Below, in pieces: positions 34,901 to 59,738 of a stretch of 64,000 nt of DNA. Each line of letters opens with the position of its first letter. The first letter of the stretch is position 1. A program made the position numbers and the translations under genes. The stretch comes from Asterias rubens (Eukaryota > Echinodermata > Asteroidea > Forcipulatida > Asteriidae). The notes beneath the pieces are model-generated. The model saw only the letters and a program-made list of their open reading frames with translations, was not told where the DNA came from and did not search any database. The DNA lies in the NCBI RefSeq assembly GCF_902459465.1, contig NC_047065.1, positions 1,415,309 to 1,479,308 on the forward strand, written 5' to 3'.

Positions 34901-35897
34901 CTGTTTAATCAATGGCCAGACTAATGCTATGTGTATGATAGCAAGCCATGTATACCCAGAGGCTAAGGTTGTGGCAGGGAATGAAGAGGTAAGTGTAGGA
35001 GTCGCTTACTTAGAACCATAACGACTCCCAACAGAACTGTTCAGCATGTGATTATTTATAAAGTGTCTGATCAACAGAGTGTTGGTTTCAGTCCTGCTTT
35101 GATACTTGTGTCCTTAGGCAAGACACTTGACCGTTATTGCTGCGTCATTCGGATGGGTTGTTAATCAGTAGGTCCTGTGTGTTGTGTATTGCACGTAAAA
35201 AGAACCAAGTTACACTTATTTCTAAGAAAAGGGGTTTGTCCTGGTTTTTCTGGGGGTGGTTGCTGAATGCACCACAGCACCTGGTAAACCCAAAACGCGA
35301 CATAAATGGTTTTCATCATTCAAACATATAGTAATAAAGTGCTTTGAGACACTTGTAGATAAAGCGCTTGTATGAAATCTGTTTATTATTATTATTGATT
35401 AACTTGATGGACACTTATCCATTTTTGCTTCAACTTTGTATGAAGCGGTATATAAATGTTGTGTATTATTATATTACTATTATTATTATTAATCTCTCCA
35501 GGCACTGAACTACATCCAAGAGATGTCTCATCACTATTCCCTTCGGTCTGCTAAGCGTGTCGCAGTCAGCGGTGCATTTCATTCTCCGCTCATGGCACCA
35601 GCTCAGGAAATCTTCTCCTCTGCCATTGAAAAGGTCGCCTTCGAAACCCCAGTCATCTCTGTCCACTCCAATGTCAACGGCAAGAAGTACCGCCACTCTA
35701 AGCATATCCGCTCCCTTCTGAAACGGCATATTCTAGAACCAGTTCACTGGGAGCAGACGATGCACGAGGTTTACCAGCGTAATAAGGGAGACCATTTCCC
35801 TAAAACTCTTGAGGTCGGACCAGGAAAACAACTCGGTGCATTTCTACGCAGGAATAATGCCAAAGCATACCACTCCTATGAAAAAGTTGAAGTTTGA
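31670..35897 (+). CDS. MCAT: Mitochondrial malonyl-CoA:ACP transacylase, spliced CDS of six exons
   Basis: MCAT moves malonyl groups from CoA to mitochondrial acyl carrier protein, the entry step of type II fatty acid synthesis that feeds lipoate production. CDS: 31670-31925, 32473-32703, 33274-33485, 34020-34107, 34771-34988, 35502-35897; 466 aa. Phases agree at all joins (1,1,0,1,0). Key sites: FPGQGSQ at about 159-165; nucleophile Ser245 in AAGFSVGEF (GxSxG); active-site His362 in VSGAFHS; EVGPGKQLG near the C-terminus. The Arg/Thr-rich N-terminus (MAKVIFKTTVDLSQRIRLGV) fits a mitochondrial presequence. The region before GQGSQ is about 95 residues longer than in human MCAT (390 aa) and is polar. 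An in-frame ATG at 31550 is less likely because an acceptor-like site lies between them. Confidence 0.94.
31939..32067. repeat. Family F fold-back element, copy 1
   Basis: Ends AGGCTGTGTCCGAAACAG and TTTTGGACACAACCTT are inverted; inside, GGCTACAGCTACGGCTAGATC pairs with GATCTAGCCGTAGCTGTAGC. Copy 2 is at 40591-40685 and a diverged relative at 38215-38343. It lies in MCAT intron 1, next to the exon 1 donor. Confidence 0.8.
32473..32703 (+). CDS. MCAT: MCAT exon 2: linker up to FPGQG
   Basis: Acceptor attctcattcag at 32471-32472, then AG AGC AAC. The peptide ESNSPDQHSIPQPAKERFQT..., then SSGRKSKQDPREMSTFLFPGQ, ends CAA G with donor GTGAAC. 231 bp, phase 1 in and 1 out. The last dozen residues are the first beta strand of the acyltransferase fold. 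Confidence 0.88.
32745..33212 (+). repeat. tRNA-like repeat and family S2 SINE body
   Basis: The 32770-32835 segment has a B-box-like GGGTTCGAACCCCCATCAAG, also seen at 63940-63985. From about 33025 the S2 body follows: TTTCGAATCCCCCAGCTAAT, TTGTGTAATTCATAATCATT, AGAGAGATTGGCTGTTGC, TAGCTTGGCGTTTATATTCC and TGGGAGTTTGCCGAGTTCC. The same body is at 52826-53210 and inverted at 62555-62823. It fills most of MCAT intron 2. Confidence 0.7.
33274..33485 (+). CDS. MCAT: MCAT exon 3: acyltransferase N-terminal part
   Basis: Acceptor ttacaatgcag then GG AGT CAG; the peptide is SQFVGMGRDLLKYSNVKDMF, then ...LGYDLLDLCLNGTREELNRT and SQPAVVVCSLAAVEKLKEE. Donor GTACTT after CCC AAG. 212 bp, phase 1 in and 0 out. 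Confidence 0.94.
33514..33877 (-). repeat. Family A MITE-like element, copy 3 (inverted)
   Basis: 364 bp bounded by TGTCACTGGACACTATTGG and CCAATAGTGTCCAGTGTCTT, inverted with respect to 10995-11380. It starts 28 bp after the MCAT exon 3 donor. Confidence 0.85.
34020..34107 (+). CDS. MCAT: MCAT exon 4: nucleophile elbow
   Basis: Acceptor tctttttag then CTG GTG GAG; LVENCVSAAGFSVGEFSALV contains the active-site Ser in GFSVGE. The exon ends GAA GAT G with donor GTAAGA. 88 bp, phase 0 in and 1 out. Confidence 0.95.
34108..34200 (+). repeat. Imperfect duplication abutting the MCAT exon 4 donor
   Basis: The segment starting GTAAGAAGACATTGGACTGG is repeated at about 34169 as AGTAAGAAGACACTAGACTG, each followed by GTC(T/C)CCTGTCTT. 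The second copy therefore carries a weak second donor-like GTAAGA in the intron. Confidence 0.75.
34221..34399 (+). repeat. 18 bp minisatellite, about ten copies
   Basis: Unit CAATGATTTCATTGGATA. Because 18 is a multiple of three, a minus-strand frame stays open (repeated NEIIVS), but it sits inside MCAT intron 4 and has no coding support. Confidence 0.95.
34771..34988 (+). CDS. MCAT: MCAT exon 5: ferredoxin-like subdomain
   Basis: Acceptor ttctttcacag then CT ATT CAA. IQLIKIRAEAMQQASDVVPS then GMLHVIGR..., ending VVAGNEE with donor GTAAGT. 218 bp, phase 1 in and 0 out. IRAEAMQxAS and PSGML are MCAT/FabD features; the Arg of IRAEAM binds the malonyl carboxylate in this family. Confidence 0.94.
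35049..35490 (+). repeat. SINE with two (TTA)n-type 3' tails
   Basis: A tRNA-like head (GTTGGTTTCAGTCCTGCTTTG) is followed by CAAGACACTTGACC, TTGCACGTAAAAAGAACC and the 3' module AAAGTGCTTTGAGACACTTG, then ATAAAGCGCTTGTATGAAAT and TTATTATTATTG (about 35398). A second 3' module (AAGCGGTATATAAATGTTG plus TTATTA units) runs to 35490, 11 bp before the exon 6 acceptor. It occupies almost all of MCAT intron 5. Confidence 0.75.
35502..35897 (+). CDS. MCAT: MCAT exon 6: active-site His and C-terminus
   Basis: Acceptor aatctctccag then GCA CTG AAC. VAVSGAFHSPLMAPAQEIF holds the active-site His; VSVHSNVNGKKYRH, EPVHWEQTMHEVY and EVGPGKQLGAFL follow, ending KKVEV before TGA at 35895. 396 bp, phase 0 in. 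Confidence 0.95.
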   Translation, partial: ALNYIQEMSHHYSLRSAKRVAVSGAFHSPLMAPAQEIFSSAIEKVAFETPVISVHSNVNGKKYRHSKHIRSLLKRHILEPVHWEQTMHEVYQRNKGDHFPKTLEVGPGKQLGAFLRRNNAKAYHSYEKVEV

Positions 35898-37121
35898 AAG
35901 GTTCACAATAGACCTTATGCATTGATGTCATCCAGCCGCCATCTTTAGAGGTAAAACGGTGAAGAAACAATCGAAACAATCGAAACGCACAGATTTGTAC
36001 GCGCGGTGCACTGCATTGGCCAATGAACAACCTCCTAGAGGGCGCCCTACTAAAATGACATCATGTGCATGAGGTCTATATACGATGATGCAGCATGTTA
36101 TTTATGGTCGTGGTTTAATATTCCATGACACATAATATACACTTGTTGTGATCTACCTTAGTTGGTAGCCAAAATTCATCAACTTGTACCTAACACCAAC
36201 AAACATTTACAATATTCATTATGCTGCATGTTGTTTGTGTGATTTCAGATGTCTATATCATCCTTCTATTGACACAATTCACCTGACGTCATCATCAGAA
36301 AATCTTGAAACAGCCATACTGGTGGGCAATGTACCGGTAACTGTGTTATTCAGTGAAGTGCGCATTTTAGGCGATGCAACGTTTATACATAAACCTATTG
36401 ACTACCAAAATGGTGAGAGTGGCACAGTCGCCGCGTGTGACGTGTGTGCAAGGGGTCAATACACTGCTTCTCAAGATTTTCCCCCATCTCTCCTTGTAAT
36501 AATATGCCCAAAATACTCCAGCTTCTTCTTTAGTATGAAGTTAACTAAGCTTTTCAGGTCATGAACTTTCTCCAACCCACTGACACTAGTTGTATGGTCT
36601 TGCCATTTGGTATTTTAGCATTCACCTCCAGCACCAAAACTCAAAACTTGTTTTGTTTCCTCTACTTACGCCACTTACCTGGGCATTTTTAGGGCTTTGG
36701 CAATCGTTCTCAGAGTACAGCTTTGGTGCAGAAACTGTTTCAAAATTATATAAAATGCGGGTAATTTTATTCATGGCAGGGAGGTTCAAGTCCAACTTCA
36801 GTGAACTAATTGAACTCCTTGCTCTTTCTCTGGGCATAGTCTAGAATAAATGTATGCTGCTGGACCAAAAAATTATTTAAAGAATATAAAAATTACAATG
36901 TTTGTATTCGTATTAAAAGTAACAGAATACTGAAGTTTATTGCATGGCCAACGTGTAGGTTGAATTTAAGATTATAATATCGAGGCCAATATTTTTAAAG
37001 ACATGTTTAGCTTTCTTAACGATGCAAGTATTATGTGTAATTCACGCACAGATTTAGTTTGAAAGTTATAACAGCTGATCACCAACAACAGCTAATGTTA
37101 TTTTGCAAAAAGTTAATTGGC

Positions 37122-37187
37122 AGATGTTTCAACCATAGCAGAGTCTTTCTCAAAGGATTAGAAACAGACTCTGCTAGGGTTGAACGA
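37122..37187. repeat. Hairpin repeat with ACTCTGCTAGGGT arms, copy 1
   Basis: ATGTTTCAACCATAGCAGAG...and CAGACTCTGCTAGGGTTGAA form inverted arms. Related hairpins: 61616-61674 (best preserved) and a half copy at 43862-43905. Confidence 0.7.
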
Positions 37188-37297
37188 CAGGCCGTTAAGT
37201 ATTTTTTGCGTTATACCATGGGTCTTATTTTCTAATTTTGTTTGATGACTCCGACTCACAAAGTACCATACCTTTATCGGTGCGATGATGGTAACAC

Positions 37298-37320
37298 AAT
37301 AAAGGTTTTAACAAAATAAA
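37298..37320 (+). terminator. Plus-strand poly(A) signals, candidate MCAT 3' end
   Basis: Two AATAAA hexamers at 37298-37303 and 37315-37320, 1.4 kb past the MCAT stop. An alternative AATAAA is at 36845. No transcript evidence is available. Confidence 0.4.
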
Positions 37321-37358
37321 ACAATACTCACTCACACTTGGGGAATCAAATGGTATCC

Positions 37359-37364
37359 TTTATT
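37359..37364 (-). terminator. Minus-strand poly(A) signal, candidate TENT4 3' end
   Basis: TTTATT on the plus strand is AATAAA for minus-strand transcripts. It faces the plus-strand signals about 40-60 bp away. Many other TTTATT sites lie between here and 45374, so the true end could be nearer the stop. Confidence 0.3.
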
Positions 37365-38214
37365 TCAAAATTTTGGCAAAAATCTATAATGGGTTGTAAT
37401 ATGTGGACAGTACTTTCCAAGTAATTTCACATTTAATGAAACCATTTTGGGTCGATTTTTAATGTTTTTTGTTTGTTTGTGATAAGTTTCTAGTTTACAA
37501 ACACTTAAAATAATTTGCAACAAAAATGTAACTTATGACAGAGGGGTTTTTACATGCAATAAAATATATATTTTTGTGTGTTTTAAATTTTTTTTCTCCA
37601 CCTTTTTTTTCCTCTTTAATTTGTACATTGCAAAACAAAATAAAATGTGTTTTAAAAAGTATCCAACATTGAATTAAGAAGTGTTATATCTGTTGTTGAA
37701 GTATACTTTAAATGGATTGGATAACACTAGTCCAAGAGTTCAAGTTAAGGATTCGTACAAAAATTGACTTGATTATGAGTTTACAGGCATCATCCATGAA
37801 TATCATTTTCTGGACTTGAGAGCAAGACTACAAAGTATTTCATAAAAACGTATACAAAATGAGTTATATTATTTCAACACAATGTTTCCATTTCACAGGA
37901 TTGCCAAAGACAGAAAGTCGACAATGACAGAAATTTGCCAAGTATCGGGAAAGGTTTTACTGATTACCAGCCAAAATGGAAACTGTACTGTATCTTAACC
38001 ACAACTGGTTCCCTTTGTTCATTAATAATGTCTCTTGTTAGAAACGTTAAACAGCGACCTGGGTGTTGTAGAACATGAGGACAAGAGATAATTGTGAATA
38101 GCGGCAATTTTACAAAAAAACAAACCCACAAATTGATGGAGAGATTTTTATCTGCCAACTCAACTGGTGTTGAGATCTGTAGAGTGATTACTCATTTTGT
38201 CATACCTGCTTAAA

Positions 38215-38461
38215 CTGCTGGCTACGGCTACGACTGTTGCTAAGAGTGTTGCTACGGACATCCTATATATCAATGCATGACGACACAGTAATCTAGTTGT
38301 AGCATTAGCTGTAGCCACAACCGCCAATTCAGACTTGGCCTTAAGCTGGGTTCATACTTCCTGCGCATGCTTCGTGCGAAACAAATTTTCATGCAGCGAA
38401 CAATGAATTATCGCGTTGACAAAATTCACTTCGCATTGGCAGGAAGTATGAACCGGGCTTC
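38215..38461. repeat. Diverged family F element followed by family E copy 3
   Basis: 38215-38343 has GGCTACGGCTACGACTGTTG and TTAGCTGTAGCCACAACCG in inverted arrangement. 38343-38461 has GGTTCATACTTCCTGCGCAT and CATTGGCAGGAAGTATGAAC as clear inverted ends. Confidence 0.65.
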
Positions 38462-39393
38462 AGTCATGTGTCCCTTCTATTCAGAAAAACCAAATCTTTT
38501 ACAATTTTTGTTTCGTGGAGTAAACCTCAAAGATTGTATCCAGCTTAAAAAACCCTCCTTACCTATGCATACTATCCACGCACTTTAGCAACCCACACTA
38601 TTTCCAAAAACCTAACCAGTCTTGCTTTAGAATAAACGTTAACAGATATCGTTAATACATAGCACTAGATTGAGGCCTACAAAATTATGTAGTATATGGC
38701 TCTCCAGGCTCATGATTTACAAGGGTTGTAATTAAACGCTCCTCTTTTGAAAAAACTAAACACGTCCCATCTCTTCACTATAAAATTGGAAAGCATTTCA
38801 AAATAGTCCATCAGGAAAAAATAACACTATTCACATAATATTTATAATAATTACTCGTTACTATGTATATAATGTACACAAGAGATATGGTACTGTATGT
38901 ACAACAATCGGGAAAACTGAACAGCAAAAAGGCGATAGTCGCTACTAACTCTTATTCCACCCCGTACCCTGCATTAAATACCTTCATTTCTTGAAATGTC
39001 ATAAAAAAATCAACAAGCGAAATAGTTTTAAATATCTTCATTAGAAACTATTCTCACATACTCCAATTTATCATAACTCTATCGTACCCACAACCCATTC
39101 CTGATACAACTTTGTTCCGCTTCATAAAAACAGAATTACATACAAGGGAATAGAGCGAGCTTCAACCATTTTCCTAAAAATTCTTTGTAACAATAGTCAA
39201 GCAATCCTGCTTTTGTAGAAGTCTGTGCGCCAATGTTATACTTAGTGTTAAATATGTAGAGTATTCAGTACAAGGGTGCCTAGCCCCAAGGCATTTCAAA
39301 AAAAGTACAATGTCAAACCTGTCCAAAGCAACAGGATCAACAAGCTGAAATATAATAGCTCCTGGGCTGTACACAGTACGTAACTTACACCAT

Positions 39394-39505
39394 TTGTCCA
39401 ATCCATATGATAACAGATGGAGCATACCATAAAGTTTCACAAGCTTGTTTTGTCCAATCCATATGATAACAGATGGAGCATACCATAAAGTTTCACAAGC
39501 TTGTT
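39394..39505 (+). repeat. Perfect 56 bp tandem duplication
   Basis: Two copies, each starting TTGTCCAATCCATATGATAA and ending CACAAGCTTGTT, with no difference seen between them. The identity suggests a recent event, or an assembly artefact. Confidence 0.9.
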
Positions 39506-40590
39506 GAATTTAACCAACCATACGCATTGACGCCATCCTGCTACCATATTACAAGTTAAGTAAAACAATGATGTAAAACATGCACACAAGGTGGGCCAAT
39601 TATCTATCACCTTTGACCTCTACATAAAGGCGCCCAACTGCAATGACGTCATGTGTATAACATTCACGAATTTCAAAACCTGTTCATTTGTGTAAATGAC
39701 AAAAATTAAAAGTTCACTTTGGAACTGCCTGGTGGCTATTTAAGGAAGTCTAAGACAGTTTTTAAACAATGGTGGTGTCTTTTTCTAAATAAGTTGTTTA
39801 AACAATTTGTTTACCTGCAATAACTTGAATATGTATACATACTGTAATACAAGAATATATAAATATTCATACATGAAAATGGTACATCTTGTTTTTTTGC
39901 TATTTTTGTATTTTCTTTTTCACTCCCTCTCTCTCTATTTCTCGTAAGTCAAACTGAAATATTTATAGGACAGATTGTCAACACAATCTGCATAATCACA
40001 CAAGCATACAAAGTGTGTGTGTACATGGCACATGTACAACACAAAACAAAACAGATTTCCTAAAAATTCATTAAAAAATCCATCTTGGGCGAGAAACAAA
40101 AGCAAATAATAATGTCCAATGAAAAACATATTCCAAGAAATTTACAACATCAACAAAATCTTACATCATGGTTTAAAAAATTAAAAGTCTACAATGACAA
40201 CCAAATGCGATCAACAATCCTCCAAATGAATTGCTTTTTCCGAATGCCACTTTTTAGGAGCTATCTTCAGAAAATAAAACTAAGACTCTGATGTTTTGTT
40301 AATTTATCAGAGTTTAGTCAAACTACAAAGATCGTTTTTTTTTCATCAAGGAGTCTTTTCTAGTTTCATCAATGAACATTTGTGTAAATGTCCAAGCTGA
40401 TTTGACTAGTAATTTTAATCAGAAATAGTAATATTTTACAAACTATTTTACAAGTAAGGCTGCTCATCCCTCAGAAATTCAGCAGATGGACGTCAAACAG
40501 AATTTTTGTTTGGTGTTTTGCTGTGAAACAAGACCTGCTCCTACATGATAAGGCTTTGGTGGTAAAATGGCTAGAGAACAAACTGCCTTT

Positions 40591-40685
40591 AGGCTGTGTC
40601 CGAAACAGCGACTTCGGTTACAGCTACGGCTACACGCACGATCTAGCCGTAGCTGTAGCAGAAGTCGCCGTTTTGAACACAGCCT
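40591..40685. repeat. Family F fold-back element, copy 2
   Basis: AGGCTGTGTCCGAAACAGCG...and CGCCGTTTTGAACACAGCCT are inverted ends; the whole 95 bp is nearly one hairpin (TTACAGCTACGGCTA / TAGCCGTAGCTGTAG). Confidence 0.85.
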
Positions 40686-43600
40686 AACAGAGTTAAACTT
40701 TAACAAAGAGTTATAACAATGCTAGTTTCGCCTTAAACATCAGCAGGTGTTAGTGAGTTGAGTTCCTTCCATACTAATATCAGACATCTAGTCTTCGAGT
40801 TGGAAAATGACAAATTGTTAAATTTGTAGGGCTGTGATACCCAAGGAGCAGATCGTAATCACAAATATTTATAACCAAGAATGTGTTTCACAGCTAAGCT
40901 TACTGTGGGTCCAAACATCTCTTAAACAAAAAACTGTACATTTCTCTTTTTACAACTTACTTTGAAAGAAATTTTTTATACTTTTAAATGCGGCTAAATA
41001 TATGTATACTACATCATAGTAGATGTTCATTGTTATAACTCTGCCTCCCCTGCATCGTTCCTTGTTGAGATGTCGAATTCACTCCATTTTGACGTTTTAA
41101 AATAAAATGTCCTCAAAAAGTTTGTTAACAAAATTAAAGCAAAAAATATACACTTTTCATACACGCTTTCTTTACAATACGAAAAAATCTTAAATGTCTA
41201 CAGGTGTTTTCACTAAGATGTCTCTTTGGTTGAAAGTGTTTCTTGAGATATATTTGTAGTGTATGTTTTAAAACACAAGGGTGTTTTCAACAGCAAATTT
41301 CTTTGCATCACTGCGGAAGTGTTTATCCTATTTTGACAGCCATTACGTTGTTTACCTGTATCAATGGCTGAACAAATAACAACAATCACCAATAAATTGG
41401 TTATAATTGTTTCACATCACGTAAATTTGGTTCACATACGCCCTCATGTGGTAAAAAAATACTGGGAATTATGAGCAAAAAGGAAGGGATTTCTACTGGG
41501 ATTAAACTCAACAAAATGTATTTGAATTGTTTATTAATATACACACACACATTCTCAAAACACAGTCAACTTCCATTTGCAGACTATCCAACATTTTTCG
41601 CCATTTAAATGTTGTTTTTTCCTCCGTAATCTGAATACTAAGCAAACCTGACATGGCTTACAAGATTCTCCCAAATGAATTTGAAATGAAAAGTACATAT
41701 GCTTTCACTGTTATAAAAAAGGCACATTTGTTTTTCTGACAATTGTTTACGATAAGCACAAACAACAACAATCTTTTATGGAGAGCTTGATACAATAAAT
41801 AGCCAATCCATGATGGAATTAGAAAGTGAAATAGTTATTAAGCATCATAAGATGAAATGTCCGCAAATTTATTTTAATAAAGTTGTTGGGAAGGGAAAAA
41901 AACCGATACAGGAGTGCATTGTACAGGTATAATAAAATATCGTTTGAGGAAAAAAGAAAACTCTTTTTTTCACTTGATAAACTTAAAAATGTTGAGAACT
42001 TCACTATGTACACCGACTGGAAATTAACACTGACACATACAATAACAAAAATGACATTTTTAAGTTGTTACTTTTTGGGGTTTAAATGCAATTTATTCAC
42101 TGGAAGCATTTAGCTTACTTAGCTATGGTTGGTCTGTGAATGATGGGCAAGCTACAACATTGTTATCAATCTGGACCCATTTTCAAAAGAGATTTAGCAG
42201 AAAATATCGACTACCCAGCAAAGCTGGGCGAGTAGCAGGTCACAGATAAGGTATGATAACTTGGCTGGTAACCAAATATCTGCTTAGTGAGAATTTTCTG
42301 TGCTTAGCGACCCTTACCAAATGTTGGGGTCCTTTTCAAAACCACGGCTTGGGCTTACCCTCCTGCTTGGGCTCCGTCAGTAGGTTTGAAAATGTTCCCT
42401 TTAAGTACAAGACCTCACAGTCAGACATAGCCACAGCCGCATTTGAAGCCTTAGCCATGGCTCTTATAAAAACCCATTGCCGTTTGTTTAAAACTTACAT
42501 GGCAGTGACTGAAGACTACAGCATTGTAGTGAGTATACATTCCCCAAATCAATGGTGTATTTTACCCTTGTACTAAGTACAGTGTTGCTGTTTCTATTGC
42601 TGGAAATCTTATTGCAAGCAAAACTTTTGAGAAGACAAAGCATCTAGTTCCTGAAAAATTTCAAAGCTTCATTACAAAAAGATTAGCAAGAAAAATGCGG
42701 GTTATTTAAGGGCTGAAGCTTCAAAAAGCCCCAACCCTTTGTTAAATCTATTCGCAGAGTTATTGTTGCAAGCAGCTTGTGTTTTGTTAACAGTATATTT
42801 GATTTACTAACTTTATTTGAATTAAATTTTGCAACTTGTTTCCGAAAAACTACTAATGAAATTTATATCCACAGACAAATTTTGGTTCTTGGACAAAATT
42901 TGGAACAATTGATCGAGTCCCAGAACTAACCTACATGGTTTAGGCTCTAATACACTTAGCAGGCTATTTAATCACATTTTTGTCTGATTTTCCAAGAGCG
43001 AAGCAAAAATTTAGAAATCGGACTAAAGTAGGAAGAACATCATGCCTGTTTTCAATTACATGTGAGAATCTGTTCCTAAGACTGCGGCTTGGTTAACTGG
43101 AACTACTTTCTATTTAAATGTGCATGTTTTAGCAATGTTATTATGCCGTCTAACTAATTTTTGTTCATACCTGAGGTTTTAGTATAACTTGACGCAAAGC
43201 ACAAAGTATTATTCAGTAATAGCAACAACAAAAATATAACAAGACTTCTTTAGTGGAATTATTCATTTTTTGCTATGAGCGCCGGTTCAAACGATAACTG
43301 GTGACCGTATGCTAAATGTTATAATTACTTTGAGTCAATTTAAAAGTTTGTAAGTCTACTTGGTAATCCTGCTTGGAATAAACCAAGATGTGTGTTAACA
43401 CCCAAGATATTATGCGTGTCACATTCCCATGGCGATAGGTATATAATATCAAAGACAATGTAGCTGGAGATACAGATACAGAAATTCAAATATCTTTCTA
43501 AACCAAACTCCCTACACTGTATTTAAACACCAGCACATCATCTTCATTGTCTTGGCCAGCGGACATTAATCTCCATCTGCCAACGATTTAAAATATCCCT

Positions 43601-43975
43601 TGAACTTCTCCGGATCTAAAATTCTTCTTTTGACACCAACAAATCCACATCACAGGATTTTACTTCATGAAGAGCCCAGTGTGTCTTCGGGACCCTCGAC
43701 AGTTAATATACCATTCAGTGAACTATTTCTCTTGTATAGCATAGCAAAATGCTACACAAACTATAGCAGTTGCTACTCACAAATCATCATTTGCTTCTCA
43801 TTGGCATTTAGTATGCACAAAATGAGTTGTCTAAATTCTTTGCAAAACATAGTTGATGGCGTGATGTTTCACACCCTAGCAGAGTCTTTCTCAAAGGCCA
43901 AGTTCTTTACTATGCAAAATTGCTGGAAGAAATTGATGTCTGCCATCCCTCTACATAGTTTGTTATAATAATCCC

Positions 43976-44042
43976 ATATGTTGAGATACACGAAGTGAGA
44001 AGACTGGTCTTTGATAATTACCAATAGTGTCCAGTGTCTTTA
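43976..44042 (-). repeat. Family A end fragment
   Basis: TTGAGATACACGAAGTGAGA through AATTACCAATAGTGTCCAGT and GTCTTTA matches the end of the copy at 33514-33877. Confidence 0.8.
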
Positions 44043-44054
44043 AACAGCATGCAG

Positions 44055-44150
44055 CATCAGAGCTTTCTCCAGAAGACGATCAGAGCATACTGATCGAAAT
44101 GTCGAGTTGAAACCAATGGTTCTTTTCAGAACCACCCCAACTCATTGGAG
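44055..44150 (+). repeat. Family H repeat, copy 3 (best stem-loop)
   Basis: CAGAAGACGATCAG-loop-CTGATCGAAATGTCG is followed by GGTTCTTTTCAGAACC (44118-44133) and ACCCCAACTC. The second hairpin has the six-base stem and TTTC loop of the metazoan histone mRNA 3' stem-loop with two G:C pairs changed to A:T type, but no histone gene is nearby. Confidence 0.6.
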
Positions 44151-45374
44151 ATAGTCATTACATGTTGTTACCACAAACCTTTCCATATCGTATTTCCACC
44201 ATGCAATGTTTCAAATCCTACTTATAATAATCCCAACAAGGGAACTCACTGCTGCTTGTGCAGGAAGCTAACTCTATGAAAGTGTGGCTGAAAGTCTGGC
44301 CATTAGTAAGGGAATCAGCTACATCCAGTCAGTTCATGTTAACTTATTTTCCTGCTTATCCTAAGAAGCAAGATGCATATGGACTGTCTGGCTTAAGTTA
44401 TCAAATTAAAACCAAGCTACAATTACCTCTCATCAAAATCTAAATAATATAAAAAAATAAGACAAACATAGATTACTACATGCCAATGTTACAGCTCACA
44501 AAACAACAAAAAGGAAAAAATTTCAATGTAAAATTTGCCTGGCGAAGCAGCATCGGACAAGTAAGTACCAACCATGTGCGTCACGTTCACTGTTTTTACA
44601 GTTTAAAAAAAAATAATTTGAAAGTAAAACCAACCTTTTTAAAAAATATATTATCTTGATCTACACTGATTGAACCTGTGCCCACATACTCTTGTTCACA
44701 TTGAAAACCATCAAAACAACATTACCGGACACCTTGTGTCCAATTTATCTTCGCCATTCTCTTTTCTATCTACAAAATGGCAGCACCTCTTTGACTTTTT
44801 TTGTATCCACTGTTTGTTTTTTTTCTTTAAGTTTTTTTTTCAACAATGTTTTTTTTTTTTTTTTTTTACTAGCGCAACAGGTACTTCAAGTGTTGCATAG
44901 ACAGTGATGCATAAATAAAGTCAGACAACGTTAATGTACACCCAGCTTATTGCACCCAGTTACAAAAATATACAGTATGATATGGTTCAAGTTGTCGTAC
45001 GTCGTTTAAGTTGTTCCAGATCGGGTGTTGAGATGTCTATACACAGAGAAGAAAAATCGTCATAATGAAATGGTTAAGGCGGTGAAGTAGCTTTTAAAAT
45101 GATACAAGGGTAACTCATACGCCATTTAATCCTCTCTTTTTCTCATTTTTTTTTACCCAAATGCAGGGTTCAAAAGTGAGGATTACGGAACTCACTTCCA
45201 GTAAGTTAGTCTTACCAATCAGGATTACGTGATCTTTACACTTAACATTAACACTTTCAGGAATGCCTGATTTTGTGAGGTGGTGCTAACGAAGACTTTA
45301 AAGAATCACTGCTGGCTTTTGTCAACATTCAATCCTCGCGGAGCTGGAGTTTGTCGTATCAGACCTGGCAATGT

Positions 45375-59738
<14,364 letters not shown>

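Larger units (their letters stand above)
35898..45374. other. Convergent 3' region between MCAT and TENT4
   Basis: I support no coding exon in these 9.5 kb. The left 1.4 kb should be MCAT 3'UTR; the right 8 kb may be TENT4 3'UTR on the minus strand. Repeats are sparser than in the introns: a hairpin at 37122-37187, F3/E3 at 38215-38461, a 56 bp duplication at 39394-39505, F2 at 40591-40685, and hairpin, A and H pieces at 43862-44150. The remainder is AT-rich with short homopolymers and no recognisable feature. Confidence 0.65.

Noticed and set aside
44118-44133. Histone gene 3' end
   Set aside because: No histone coding sequence is nearby, and the same hairpin recurs in dispersed repeat copies.
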